DNA of 64,000 bases from Hermatobates lingyangjiaoensis (taxonomy: Eukaryota > Arthropoda > Insecta > Hemiptera > Hermatobatidae), in NCBI GenBank assembly GCA_026182355.1, contig JAPFBL010001617.1, positions 2,046,001 through 2,110,000 on the forward strand. The letters are read 5' to 3'. A model generated the notes under the pieces. The model made no database searches and was not told where the DNA came from. It was given only the letters and a program-made list of their open reading frames with translations. Numbering within the stretch: position 1 is the first letter of the stretch; the number at the start of each line of letters is the position of its first letter. This document shows, one piece after another, positions 32,791 through 44,112 of the stretch. Position numbers and translations under genes: made by a program.

Positions 32791-32895
32791 TGTTGGTATA
32801 TGTGTACATTTCTGTAACGCTTGAGAAATAAGGCTTACTTAGCAGTTTAGATGTTTCCCCACACTGTTCTGTTAAAACATTAAAGTTAACTCCCC
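32791..32895 (+). repeat. 3' LTR remnant of the second copia relic
   Basis: It starts TGTTGGTATATGTGTACATT after a purine tract and follows the RNase H end by about 100 bp. The right border is approximate. Confidence 0.55.
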
Positions 32896-33062
32896 TTAAA
32901 TATTAATTAAACTAATTCTAATATGATTAGAAGCGTTGTGTGTGTTATAAGGGATCAGAAAGCTTCGATTAATTTAATATATTTACGGTTTTAAGACGAT
33001 TTAATATCGTTAAAGTATTAAGATAACGTTAACGTTGTTTGCAAGAGATGTTCTTAATTATT

Positions 33063-35105
33063 TTTACTTTACTATAAGTGAAGTATAGTGATCGCGAAAA
33101 AAATTGATCTCGAGATTTTGACGGAATTACATGTTTTGAGGTGCCAAAAGTCGTTTTATGAAGTTTATTCCATGATGTCTGTGTGTGGGTGGGTGGGTGA
33201 GTGTGTTAGCATTGCTTGTTACCACGCTGCGGTCCAGAATATTTGATGAATCAAGTTCATATTTTACATAAAAATGGGTCCCATAGTTTAGATGATCCCT
33301 ATTGATCGGGAAGAATTATGCATGACGCAAAAGTCACTTTTTTTTCCAAAAACCGGGTTTTAGAAAACATTTTTTCTCCTAAACTGCTAATTTTAGAGTT
33401 TTGAAATTTTGGCTTTATCTTTGAGGTTACAAATGCAATAAACGAAAAATATATTCAGATTTTAAAACAACGAGAATTTTTTTTCAAAAAAAATGTAAAA
33501 ATTTTGACTTATGATTCAATCTTAAAAGCTTGTGAGAGCGATACAAGCCATACCGTTTGACGGATCAAAATGAAACTATACCTAAAAATAGAACATTATG
33601 TGGAGGATGAGTTAAGATAATTTATATCAAAATTACATTCACCAAACGGGCGTTACAGTACAGTTTTTATTTTCAGAAAATGTTTATTTGACGGTAAACA
33701 GCTCATTAAAAACCATGAAAATTTGACCAAAAATGGAACGCAAAATTAGCAATTTATAAAAAAAAACCTTGATATTTCAATCAAGGCAAAGAGCAATAAA
33801 GATATAAAAACTGTTTGTTTATCGTAGACTAAGGGATCACCTGCTATACTTATCGAATTTTTTATATTTTTTTACATTGTTTACATTGAATTAGAAATTT
33901 TTTGAGTCAATCCACTGAAATAAAATTAATGTTTATAATAGAAAAATTTAAATAATTTATTGATTTACATGAGATATCGGAGGATAATATTTTTATATAT
34001 AAAAAATCACCGGCAATAAACATTAATTTCCACTGTCTTCCATGGTATGATAGATTTGTCTCACAAAATGCTCTAATTAAACTATGTATTGCAACCTTGA
34101 ACAAAACTTAATATCAGATAAAAAATTGTTTGTGTTTATGAATAATAGGATCTTTGCATGATATTGAAGTGTGCGGAATGGACTCTTTCCTCAAGAAAGA
34201 GGACTTATGTTTTTTGACAAAAATCCAGTTTTTTTACTTTCTATTCTAATAGTTCATATTTATTATTTTCAAAAATTAGAAGCTCCAAACTATAAACGTT
34301 TTAAATTATACAGAGTAGCCGGTTCAGACTTTGATTTGAGGATGTAAATCTGGCTAATTACTAATATACTTTTTCTCAATATACATTCACAGCAACATTA
34401 TAACAGAGTACAGCACGCACGAAAAGGATAACACTTCCTCAGAGTAAATTGGTATATATTATTTTTGATAAAGGGGGAAGAAAACGATTTTATTAAATAC
34501 TAGGAAGCCATAAAATTCCCAGTGTGATAATTATATAAAGCACGAAAAATGTAAAACATAATTCAAAATTGAAAACATTCTTTGAAGAAAAATAAATATA
34601 ATAATCCTACATCTTAAAGTAAGAATGATCTTAAAACAATAAGTTTCCTTCGATTTTTCTGGGTTTTTTTTTCACAAAAAATAGGAGTATTTTTTTTATT
34701 TTAAATGGGAAAATTTGTCTTAAATATTTAATGTAGAAGGAGGTCAGGTAAAGTATGTAAGACATCCACTGGCTACTGGAACAAAAGTCATGTTCTCCTG
34801 TAAGAGATTATTTCGTAACACGAAATCTACCTTTTCGCTTTTCAAAAATATTATTACTGCTGTAGTTATGCTAATGATATTATATGCATCAGTGTTGTGG
34901 TATACAAAAGTAAGCATATATATTGATAAGTGGATCACTTACTAGCTGTACTACCTCCAGGAATGAAAGACTATTAAACATCTCCCATTTAGAAATTTAT
35001 ATTATATTATACCTAAAGGGAACATTATATATTATATACCCAAGAAGTATGATATTGTGGTTACTGGTAGTAATGTTGAGTGTAGGCCACTCCAGATTTT
35101 TAACT
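33063..35105 (+). repeat. Palindrome-ended dispersed repeat (family A), copy 2, longest
   Basis: It begins TTTACTTTACTATAAGTG then AAGTATAGTGATCGCG and ATCTCGAGATTTTGACGG. The order of blocks matches copy 1 and the copy at 62957. It ends near GTTGAGTGTAGGCCACTCC (about 35078-35096). About 2 kb; the right half (34240-35105) is shared with copies at 40617-42722 and 43305-44112. Confidence 0.75.
34744..34938 (-). other. Small reading frame conserved in three family-A copies (1)
   Basis: A 64-codon frame antisense to the repeat orientation. It shares the pattern FVYH, then NIISITTAVI, FLK, VDFVLRNNLLQ, NM.FVP and LT with frames at 40751-40942 and 43772-43957. The N-terminal half is hydrophobic. 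Conservation may simply reflect DNA similarity of the repeat copies, but all three remain open. No known family was recognised. Confidence 0.4.
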
Positions 35106-36424
35106 TTAGACAAATGTTAAAATAGATGCTGCGGGTTACAAATGAAACCGCCTCAATATAGCTCCGTTCAGGGCTAAACTGATGCAACTATCTATACGAA
35201 GTAATTTCCCTTTAGGACATTGAGCAGTAGTCTACTAAGGCTTAAGGTAAGTATCCTGACCACAGCGAACAGCTTTAACATAAAATTGCTTAATGGAATT
35301 CTGAGCAGCGCTTTATAAGTATGTCAGACTTACTAATAGAAAGTAACAGTATTAGCTTATCACCAATTAGCTTATCAGTATACTTCAGTAAAAAAATTTT
35401 TGTTTTAAGTTTCTCCTCTTTCCAAGGCCACATTAATAAATAAGGCATTGTAGTTAGTATTATAAATTTGATACTTGATATTCAAGTTTCATTGTTGTTT
35501 TGGGCCATGGCTTTTGTTACAATGGATATTTAATGTACGTGATGTAGGTTCAGTGAAAACTTGAGAATGTATCAATTTAAGATAGCATAAGACGATAGAT
35601 AATCACCGAATAATCAATAATGAGACATCTTAAATTTGTTCCATTCCTCGATATGTAGTCATCTGCATAACACGAATACTTTTTATACACTGTCGCAAGC
35701 AAAATTTTCCTTTAGTTTGGTTTCATTATTTTACGTAGAAAAAAAAAAGAATAATTAGCAATGTGAGCAGCGAACAAGAGCTGATTGTTGGGAACTTAGT
35801 TCCCAAGCTCATTTTCTACTACATAAGATTGATTTTATCAGTAGATCCTGGTTTCATTATGGTTTACAATTTTCTTCCACTCACCATAACAGTTTTATTT
35901 GCAAAAACATTTCACATAGATGCATTGTGTAATCTTTTATCATTCAGTATGATAAGTACGTCAGTTGAAAGTATAACACTCAGTAATAAAGCAGTAATTT
36001 CTTATACACTTGTGCAAATACCATATAATATTTTTTAACGTATGGTTATAGTGAATACATTTTTTTTATACGGCTTATGAAAGTACAATTATTACCTTTT
36101 TATAGGACTGTATGGTTATATGATATTTACACATTAATAATTTAAAGCTGGTTTTACAAAATTAAATTCATTAGTGTTAAGCTTCCATTAATTTATCGTT
36201 TATAGAAAAACTACTAATGTCCTTGTATATATCTAGTTTTATTGAAACCAACATAAAAATTGCCAAATCTCGGTTTTTAGACAGGAGTAACAGACTAAGA
36301 GTTCGTTTCTCTCAATTCTTAAATTATAAATAAAACTTAAAAAAGGATTATAAAATCCATCCTCAATTTAGAGTCTGAAAGCTTCTAATTCAGAAGCCAT
36401 TCTACAGTCATAATCTTACCCGTA
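35106..36424. other. AT-rich region, nothing recognised
   Basis: A 91-codon frame at 35763-36038 has a hydrophobic composition expected by chance in AT-rich DNA, and there is no splice or homology support. Confidence 0.35.
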
Positions 36425-36933
36425 ATAGTTTGTTTAATATTGATGCACGTGATGTCATTCATATCGATTTCCTCGAGAAAGGTAAAACAATCACCGGCGA
36501 ATATTATTCAAAGCTTTTGAACAGATTCGACGTTGATTTGAAGCAAAAACGGCCGCATTTGGCAAAGAAGAAAGTGGTGGTCCATCAAGACAATGCACAT
36601 GTGCACACTTGTCTAGTCACGATGGCCAAAATCCACGAATTGGGATACGAACTGCTACCCCATCCAGCATATTCTCCTGATTTAGCCCCCTGCGACTATT
36701 TTCTGTTTCCAAACCTAAAGAAATGGCTAGGCGGTAAGAGATTTGAGTCGAATGAACCAGTCATTACCGAAACAAACGCGTATTTTGAGAGCTTTGAGAA
36801 AACGTATTATTTGGAGGAAATAAAAAAAATAGAAAAACGCTGGACTAAATGTATCGACCTAAAAGGTGACTATGTAAAAAAATAAAAATTTTTGTTTTAT
36901 TCAAAAGGTCACGGACTTATCAAACCGCCCTCG
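36425..36933 (+). mobile_element. 5'-truncated mariner element
   Basis: The right end carries a mariner terminal inverted repeat (GGTCACGGACTTATCAAACC then GCCCTCG, ending 36933), followed by TA. No left inverted repeat was found and the transposase begins mid-protein, so the left half is missing. Confidence 0.85.
36430..36885 (+). pseudogene. Mariner transposase, C-terminal half
   Basis: 151 open codons. FNIDARDVIHIDFLEKGKTI continues as TGEYYSKLLNRF. Then HQDNAHVHT gives the second catalytic Asp and YSPDLAPCDYFLF the third Asp of the DD34D triad; LKKWLGGKRF follows. The N-terminal DNA-binding domain and first catalytic Asp are absent. The frame is otherwise undamaged, so this half is relatively young or was kept open by chance. 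Confidence 0.9.
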
Positions 36934-36935
36934 TA

Positions 36936-37439
36936 ATGCATGCATAGGTCAGACTTGTAAGTCATTATACATACCTGCTTAACATCATCAAAATTCAGAC
37001 GGTAGAGCTCATCAACCTAAAACTTTATTTTTGACTATAAATAATTAAAAACAAGTTATAAATTTGAACGATACTGCACCAGCGACGTATGAAAGATCAA
37101 TACGTCGTCTTATTACGACATATTCCCTGACAGTAAGTGTTTGGAAACAGTGGCATAAGTTACCTAATTTAAGACTTAAAAAAACCAACCCTACATGAAG
37201 GGGTTGGTATTGTCACCAACCACTACATTAGCGAGTTGATGACAGTGGTTTAACTTCAAATGCTGCTTAACTTCGGTGATTTACTGTTTTCATTACCTCG
37301 AATGTGCATTGCATTACTAGAAACATCAATTATATTTCCTAAGTTTTGATTTTACCACACCTATTCTGTTTGAGTTTGTGCATAATTATGTTTCACTGCA
37401 GCCACAAGTAGTTTCAAAATATTCGTGAGTAAACTCAAT
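36936..37439. other. AT-rich region, nothing recognised
   Basis: Contains a short imperfect hairpin (AACCCTACATGAAGGGGTT, about 37188-37206). No gene. Confidence 0.35.
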
Positions 37440-38631
37440 CACTGAAAATTAAGATTATAGAAGGTCAAACTAACAAGTAAATGCGCATCTTCATGCTTGG
37501 ATGCTTTTACCACATTAGATTTACTGGACATGGACTTTACATCCTTCTTTAATTTATCATACTACTTCTGATAAATATTATAAGATAATAATAAATATGT
37601 ATGATAAATATACTTTGTTATATAGTTATTATGTGTATATCCTTGTAATCCATTGAGTCAGTAGGAAAACAAAGAAATATTCATACAGTAACTTCAGAAT
37701 GGATTAATACAATGCTAACACAAAGAAGAAAAATTAGTTTAAGTGTACATTTTAACAGGTAATCACAAAGAATCACCTGGATTGGAAGCTTCTTGATTTA
37801 AAAAAAAAAAAAGCTTCAGTCTGGTATACTGACAGATCAAAACTTAATAATTAAACAAGTAAAAAAAGTCAATTCTTGTTTGAGTATCTGGAAACAAGGG
37901 AATATATAGGACTGAGGCAGTGAACCGTTTGGAATAAATTAGCGCATTTGATGAATGCATGAAGAAGAAAGCAGATAAAGGTGGGCACAACAACTAATTT
38001 AGTTTAAAAAGCTCATTCCAACTGTATTTGTACAGTAAAAAAAATATACTTCAAAGGGAGGCTTTATAAATATATATAGAATATCTAACCACAATTTACT
38101 TTCTTAAATACTGCTTATGCAAGGTGCAATTTACATCATACGAATAATGCATATTCTGTCTGGATAAACCTTTGATTGAATTTTATCTGAATCCGAGGCA
38201 ATAGTCTCGAAGAAGATATCGATTTTTGGCAAACTATACCTATAACCAATAGAGGGATAGATAATACTTTGAGAACAATTATACAGTTGAATAGCTTATT
38301 CAAAAGCTGATTTTGAAAACGACAAAAGGAAGTTCAGCAAGTCATATATGGAAACGCTCCGAACGAGTAATGAGAAATAATTGTGATAAGTCTGGTTGTT
38401 CTAAATCAACGATTTCAAATTTGGTATAAGTGACCAAATAGTTATAGCAACAAAAAAAACAAATGAAATCATAAAATTCATTATCCATACGTTTGATGGT
38501 TTTTTTTTACCAGAAGTATGATATACCTTCATCACGAGAGGTAAATAAAAATAATGCAAAATTCAACAGATTGTTAACAAGTTTGACATTATGTTTCTTT
38601 ATAGTAGAGTTGTGTGTGGAACACTCAATAA
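37440..38631 (+). repeat. Family A repeat, partial copy 3
   Basis: The blocks at 37490-37620 recur inverted at 42850-42960 and direct at 54300-54420. The block at 38150-38480 recurs at 5020-5440. It ends with a TATAGTAGAGTTGTGTGTGG terminus near 38602-38621, directly followed by the start palindrome of the next copy. Confidence 0.55.
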
Positions 38632-40120
38632 TTTTTACTTTACTGTAAGTAAGGTACATAGAGTGATCATGATGAAGTTTTGATTATAGGAAACGGCAAT
38701 GTAATTATAAAAACTGGAAACTCAACTTGAAAAAATGAATAACCTACTATACTTGATGGATTTGTTTACATTTTTTTTATCAAAGTCAAACCAACTACAA
38801 TTGCTATTTAAATATTAATAAAAGAAAATTGAAGATATTTTAGTGATTAAATTGATTTATAGAGAGATTTAATTCATAATACTATAAAATCAAATTAAAA
38901 TCAACCATATACTACATAAGTAAAGCAGAGGAATGAAAAAAAAATTGCAAGTCAAGATTATGTAGGATTTACATCTTTTGATGTTTCTAAAGTCATTTTT
39001 TTATGATGTTTATGAGTGTAGTTAGGTGGGTTGGTATCCAAAAGTTTGTGAGCATACTACAGATCATACTTTTTGATGTATCAAATTAATATTTCACCCA
39101 AACACTGATACGAATATTACACACAAATGACAACTATTCGGTTTTATTTTAGTAACACGAAAAGTTTTTGGTAAATACGCATCTTCATAAGAGACAAATT
39201 ACGAGTACATAACTGGAGGCAAATCAACAGAGTCAATTCAAAAAAAATTTAGATAACAAAGAAATCCTGATAACTCTTAAAGGATTCAACCTAGGTTGCT
39301 TCTTGGATATTAAAAAGGCTTCCGATAACACGTGTTAGAATCCTGTGAGTCAAAACTAATGTATAGAGGTTTTAATTCAAGAACTGTAGATTGTATTATA
39401 ACAATGTAACGTAAACATACTTATTATAAGCATTTAGTAAAACTGAAATTGTGACCACTAGAGGCTGCCCTCAGGGAGTTATTCTTTCGCTCCTTTGTGG
39501 ATAACCTTCTGATAGAGTAAATAATCAATGTTGCGATACGCAAGGATATGCATATGACCTTGTTATTTTAAGAAGATGAATGCGTCTTTGAGCTTATGAC
39601 GCATTTCCTCCAAATTGTTAAAAGATAGGTAAAGAAGAAAGATTTTGATATACATGTAGCTAAAACAGTCTTTACACCTTTCTCAAGAAGAAATATAGTA
39701 GATCACAAAGACCTTATTATTACAAACTACTAAACTAAAACTCTCAGACGTAAGCGAATACCTTAGAGTTTCTTTTGATGAAAGGTTAAACTTGAAAAGC
39801 CTTGTTCCAGATAAATATTACCTGAGGGCCTCTGTGTAATAACAGTAATATACCAGGTTGTTCTAGATCAATCATTTCAAGTTTATTATTACTGATAAAA
39901 GGATTTTGCTACATTAAAACAAAAGAAATCATTTAATTGGTTCTCATGAATTTGATACAATTTGCCGGAGTGTATGATAATACACTCAATAGAAACATTA
40001 AATACAAAATTTTCGATAGAGACATTAAAATAGAATCCAAACTCAATGATTAGAGACCAGTGTGATATTTCGTTTATTATGTACTTACATAGTAAAGTTG
40101 AGTGCAGGCCACTACAGGTT
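38632..40120 (+). repeat. Family A repeat, copy 4, interrupted by R1-like fragment
   Basis: It begins TTTTTACTTTACTGTAAGTA then AGTGATCATGATG and ends ATAGTAAAGTTGAGTGCAGG then CCACTACAGG. An R1-like RT fragment lies inside at about 39200-39820. Confidence 0.6.
39200..39820 (+). pseudogene. R1-like reverse transcriptase fragment
   Basis: Decayed frames give GGKSTESIQKKF, GCFLDIKKASDNT (motif A with Asp), TRGCPQGVILSLLCG (motif B), a YADDLVILR-like motif C around 39535-39570 (YAYDLVIL as read), and later a SEYLRVSFDERLNLKSL-like thumb segment. The order is the RT order of the R1 group. It is full of stops and has no EN domain. Confidence 0.7.
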
Positions 40121-40379
40121 TTTTTTAATGTATAATACCTACTTTATATTAATAATGTAAAGATGTTGTTTAAGTTTTTACTTCATAAACACTCCAAACA
40201 TTTCACGACTGACCGGTCCTAGTAACATTTCAGAGATGTATAGTTCTTAGTGATGTAAATTTTGCTATAACTTTTTGGTAATATAAAAAGATGGGGAAGA
40301 GATACGTCAAAACTCACTATTTCAACCCACTCATTCTTATCATTCCAAAAACTTGAAGGAGCAGAAATTTCAAATATTG

Positions 40380-40550
40380 AGAACTGGAATATGCTTAAAA
40401 GGATAACTGATTTCCATCCGCAGGAACTGTTATGTCGTGCTGTTATTTAAGATTGATTAATTTAAATAATTAATTATGAATCAATTAATTGAATTGATTG
40501 TAAACAAGTATGATGATGTTTTAGTCATAGAAAAGTAGAGCGTAGTCCAC
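40380..40550 (+). repeat. Family A right-end fragment
   Basis: AAAAGGATAACTGATTTCCA matches a segment at 54525-54550, and CATAGAAAAGTAGAGCGTAG then TCCACTCC at 40527-40553 is a diverged right terminus. Confidence 0.5.
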
Positions 40551-40750
40551 TCCTGTTTGTTTTAAAGCTTCCTCGCCTACATTGTTAATAAAAAAACAGG
40601 TAAGAGCAAAGATTGCAATATTAAGTGTAAGTAAACATAATACCATACTCTTGGGTATATAATAAATAATGTTCCATTTAGGCATAATAAAAATGTCTAA
40701 AAAGCAGATCTATATTAGTCTTTCATTTCTGGAGATAGTACAGATCATGA

Positions 40751-40942
40751 TTGATTAACTTATCAATATATAAGCTTATTTTTGTATATCACACCACTAT
40801 AATAATGATATATAATATCATTAGTATAACTATAGAAGCAATAACATTTTTGAAATGCGAAAGTATAGATTTCGTGATACGAAATAATTTCTTACAGAAG
40901 AACATGGCTTTTGTACCAATACCCAGCGCATCTCTTACATAG
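40751..40942 (+). other. Small reading frame conserved in three family-A copies (2)
   Basis: A 63-codon frame related to those at 34744-34938 and 43772-43957. FVYH, NIISITIEAI, FLKCES, DFVIRNNFLQKNMAFVPIP can be aligned by eye with the others. Confidence 0.4.
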
Positions 40943-42348
40943 TTTACCTGATCTCCTTCTACATTGAATATTTAAGACAAATTTTCCCATTTAAAATTTA
41001 AAAATATTCCTATTTTATCTGAAAAATTTCAGAAACATCTAAGAAAAAAATATCATTTTAAGATAATTTTTAATTTAGGACATAAGATAATTACATTTAT
41101 TTTTCTTCCAAAAATGTTTTCAATTTTGAATTCTCTTTTACATTTTTGGTCTTTTGTAGAATTATTATACTGGAAATTTTTGGCTTACTAGTAATTATAC
41201 TAATTTACTCTGAGCGAGTGTTGTATTTTTCCTGCGTACTGTACTCTGTTGTAAGGGGCTGTGAATGTATATTGAAAAAAAGTTGATTAGTAATTAGCCA
41301 GTTTTACATACTCGAATCAAGGTCAAAGCCGGCTATTCGGTACAATTTAAAATTTATATAGCTGGGAGCAATTATTTTTTGAAAATAATCGATATGAACA
41401 CCTAGATAAGAATAACGACAAAACTGGATATTTGTTAACAAACATAACTCTTCTTTCTTTAGGAAAGAGTCAATTCCTCACACTTAAATATTATCCATAG
41501 ATACTATGATTCATAAACTTGAAAAAATTTCATGTGATATTAAGTTTTCTTCATGGGTGCAATATATAAATTGATTAGAGCATTTTGTGAGACAAATCCA
41601 TTATACCATGGAAAGCATCAGAAATTTATATTCATTGGCCGTGATTTTTTACATGTAAAAATATCATTCCTCTTATATCTTATATAAGTCAGAAAATCAT
41701 TTAAATTTTTCCATTATACTTCCAAACATCAATTTTATTTCAGTGGATTCCCTCAAAAAATATCCAAGTCAATGTAAACAATGTAAATGAATATCAATAA
41801 ATTCGACAGGTATAAATAAATTCGTTAGTCTAGGATAAATAATCAGTTTTTATAGAATTATTGCTCTTTGCCGTAATTAAAATTACGTGAATTTTATTTA
41901 CAAATCCCTATTTTTTTTTGCAAATTTTCATGGTTTTTTCATGAGCCGTTTTGCGCCAAAAAAAAAAAAAAATCTGAAAACAGAAAATATACTGTACCGC
42001 TCCTCTGGTGAATGCAATTTTGAAAAAAATATTTCAACTCATTCTCAGAATGTCCTATTTTTAGGTATAGTGTCATTTTGATCTGTTATACGGTATAGTT
42101 GTATCGCTCTCACAAGCTTTCAGATTGAATTATAAGTCAAAATTTTAAAATTTTATTGAACAAAAAATACTTTTGAATATATTTTTCGTTTTTTGCATTT
42201 GTAATCTCAAAGATAATGCCAAATGTTCATAACTCTAGAATTAGCAGTTTAGGAGAAAAAAAATATAGTCTAAAAACAGGTTTTTGGCAAAAAAAAAGCT
42301 TCTTTCCCGTCATCCCTAATTGCTCCGAAACAATAGGACTCCTCAACA

Positions 42349-42353
42349 CTATA
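42349..42353 (+). repeat. CTATA target duplication of solo LTR
   Basis: CTATA lies just before the solo LTR and again at 42518-42522 just after it. Confidence 0.85.
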
Positions 42354-42517
42354 TGTTAAAGTCATTAGTGTATTTTTCTTTTGGCACTACTGTTCTTTTG
42401 GTTTTGCATAACCTACTTACTTGTGTAACCTTTTTCTTTCTCCATGTGATTACTCACGACTTTAACAAATATAATTATTTCTACATTTTAGTAGTTATTA
42501 CTTCAACTACTTTAACA
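42354..42517 (+). mobile_element. Solo LTR of the copia family at 5717-9813
   Basis: It runs from TGTTAAAGTCATTAGTG to TTCAACTACTTTAACA. It matches the copia LTRs in order (GTATTTTTCTTTTG, CATAACCTA, GTAGTTATTACTTC) and has an exact 5-bp CTATA duplication on both sides. Solo LTRs arise by recombination between the two LTRs of an inserted element. It interrupts the inverted family-A repeat, so it is younger than that repeat copy. Confidence 0.93.
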
Positions 42518-42829
42518 CTATAAGCTATTTTTTTTTGTAAAATATCAACTTGATCCATCAAAGATTCTCACACTCACCAACCACCAGCACACACACAAAC
42601 ATCATCGAAAAAACTTCATAAACAACTTCTGGGACCTCAAAACATGTAATCTGTCAAAACCTCGAGATCGAATTTTTTCACGATCACTATACTTTACTTA
42701 CAGTAAAGTAAAAAGGAAAAAACGACAGGAAAAAAATAACAAAGGAGAAGCTTAGGGTCTATTTAAATATTTCAGAAACTTACTTCTTTAGTAATTAGTA
42801 ATACTTGTGTTAACCGAAAATATAACACA

Positions 42830-43304
42830 ACATGTGATATATCACATAAAAATTATATAACAAAGTATATCTATCATACATATTTATTATTATTTTATAT
42901 TAATTATCAGATGAATTATTATAAATTTGAAGTACAAATTCTATGTCCAAAAAGAACATGCAAATAGAAGGGAAATCTGGAATGGATGCCGTTTTATATT
43001 CGTAACCTACTTGTTTTAATAGTTTTAAATTTTTTCACTTTTTACATTTAAAAAAAATTCTTTAATAGCACTTCTAGTTTAGCGTCAAATAAACATTTTC
43101 TGAAAATAGAAACTGTACTGTAACGCCCGTTTGGTGAATGCAATTTTGATATAAGTTATCTTAACTCATCCTCCACATAATGTTCTATTTTTAGGTATAG
43201 TTTCATTTTGATCCGTCAAACGGATCTAAAAACAATTCTTGGATAATACTTTTTTATCCAAGTATTTTTTTATCCTTGTATCGCTCTCACAAGCTTTGAG
43301 ATTT
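42830..43304 (-). repeat. Family A mosaic fragment, inverted
   Basis: The block at 43060-43230 (around CGTTTGGTGAATGCAATTTT and CATCCTCCACATAATGTTC) is the reverse complement of 33560-33660 in copy 2 and repeats a segment already present at 41990-42100. It suggests duplication or a second inverted insertion. Confidence 0.55.
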
Positions 43305-44112
43305 TTTCACTATTCTAGTCTAATAGGTCATATATATTATTTTTAAAAATTGCATGCTAAGTATGTAGAATTGGATAATTACTAACGTATTTTTTCTCAA
43401 TATACATTCACAGCAACCTAATAACAGAGTGCAGAGGGTAGGAAAAAGATAACGCTCCATCGGAGTGAATTTGTATACATGATGTTTGGCAAAGAGAAAG
43501 AAAACTGATTTTTATTAAATACTAGGAAGCCATGAAACTCCTTGTATAAAAATTCTATAAAAGACGAAAAACGTAAAACATAATTCAAAATTGAAAACAT
43601 TCTTTGAAAAAAAATAAAAGTAATTATCCTACGTCTTAAATTGAAAATTATCTTAAAACGACATTTTTTCTATGATGTTTCTGACATTTTTCAAATAAAA
43701 TAGGAATATTTTCAAGTTATAATTGGAAAAATTTGGTTTTAAATATTTATTATCGAAGGAGGTCAGGTGAACTAGGTAAGATATCCACTGGGTATTGGAA
43801 CAAAAGCCATGTTCTTCTGTAAGAAATTATTTCGTAACACGAAATCTACACTTTTGCATTTCAAAAATGTTATTACTGCTGTAGTTATACTAATGAGATT
43901 ATTTGCTTCAATAGCGTGATATACAAAAATAAGATTATATATTGGTAAGTCGATCAATCAATATCTGTGCACCTCATGAATGAAGAACTAATAAACTTCT
44001 CCCATTTAGACGTTTACATTATGCTTAAATTAGATATTATATAGCATATACCCCAGAAGTTTGATATTAAGTTTACTTATAGTAAAGTTGAGTGTAGGCC
44101 ACTCCAGATTTT
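43305..44112 (+). repeat. Family A repeat, right half, copy 6
   Basis: It matches copy 2 from about 34240 to its end and finishes TTTACTTATAGTAAAGTTGA then GTGTAGGCCACTCCAGA, the best-preserved right terminus in the window. Confidence 0.7.
43772..43957 (-). other. Small reading frame conserved in three family-A copies (3)
   Basis: A 61-codon frame: IYNLIFVYH, NLISITTAVITFLK, VDFVLRNNFLQKNMAF, VPIPSGYLT. Closest to the copy at 40751-40942. Confidence 0.4.

Larger units (their letters stand above)
31755..32895 (+). mobile_element. Second Ty1/copia relic
   Basis: Two LTR-like starts, TGTTGGTATGTGTGTACATT at 31755 and TGTTGGTATATGTGTACATT at 32791, continue with matching CTTGAGAAATAA blocks. 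An RNase H remnant lies just upstream of the second, which is preceded by the purine-rich AAGGAGG. The interior between is only about 1 kb, so most of the polyprotein has been lost. It belongs to a different family from the element at 5717-9813. Confidence 0.65.
40617..42722 (-). repeat. Family A repeat, copy 5, inverted
   Basis: Reverse-complement match to copy 2 across its whole length, ending at a start palindrome near 42697-42722 (ACTTTACTTACAGTAAAGT). It carries a copia solo LTR at 42354-42517. It faces a plus-strand copy, so 40.6-44.1 kb is a large inverted arrangement. Confidence 0.7.

Noticed and set aside
35763..36038. 91-codon hydrophobic reading frame
   Set aside because: Looks like a membrane protein by composition only; no homology pattern and no conserved neighbours, and AT-rich DNA yields such frames by chance.
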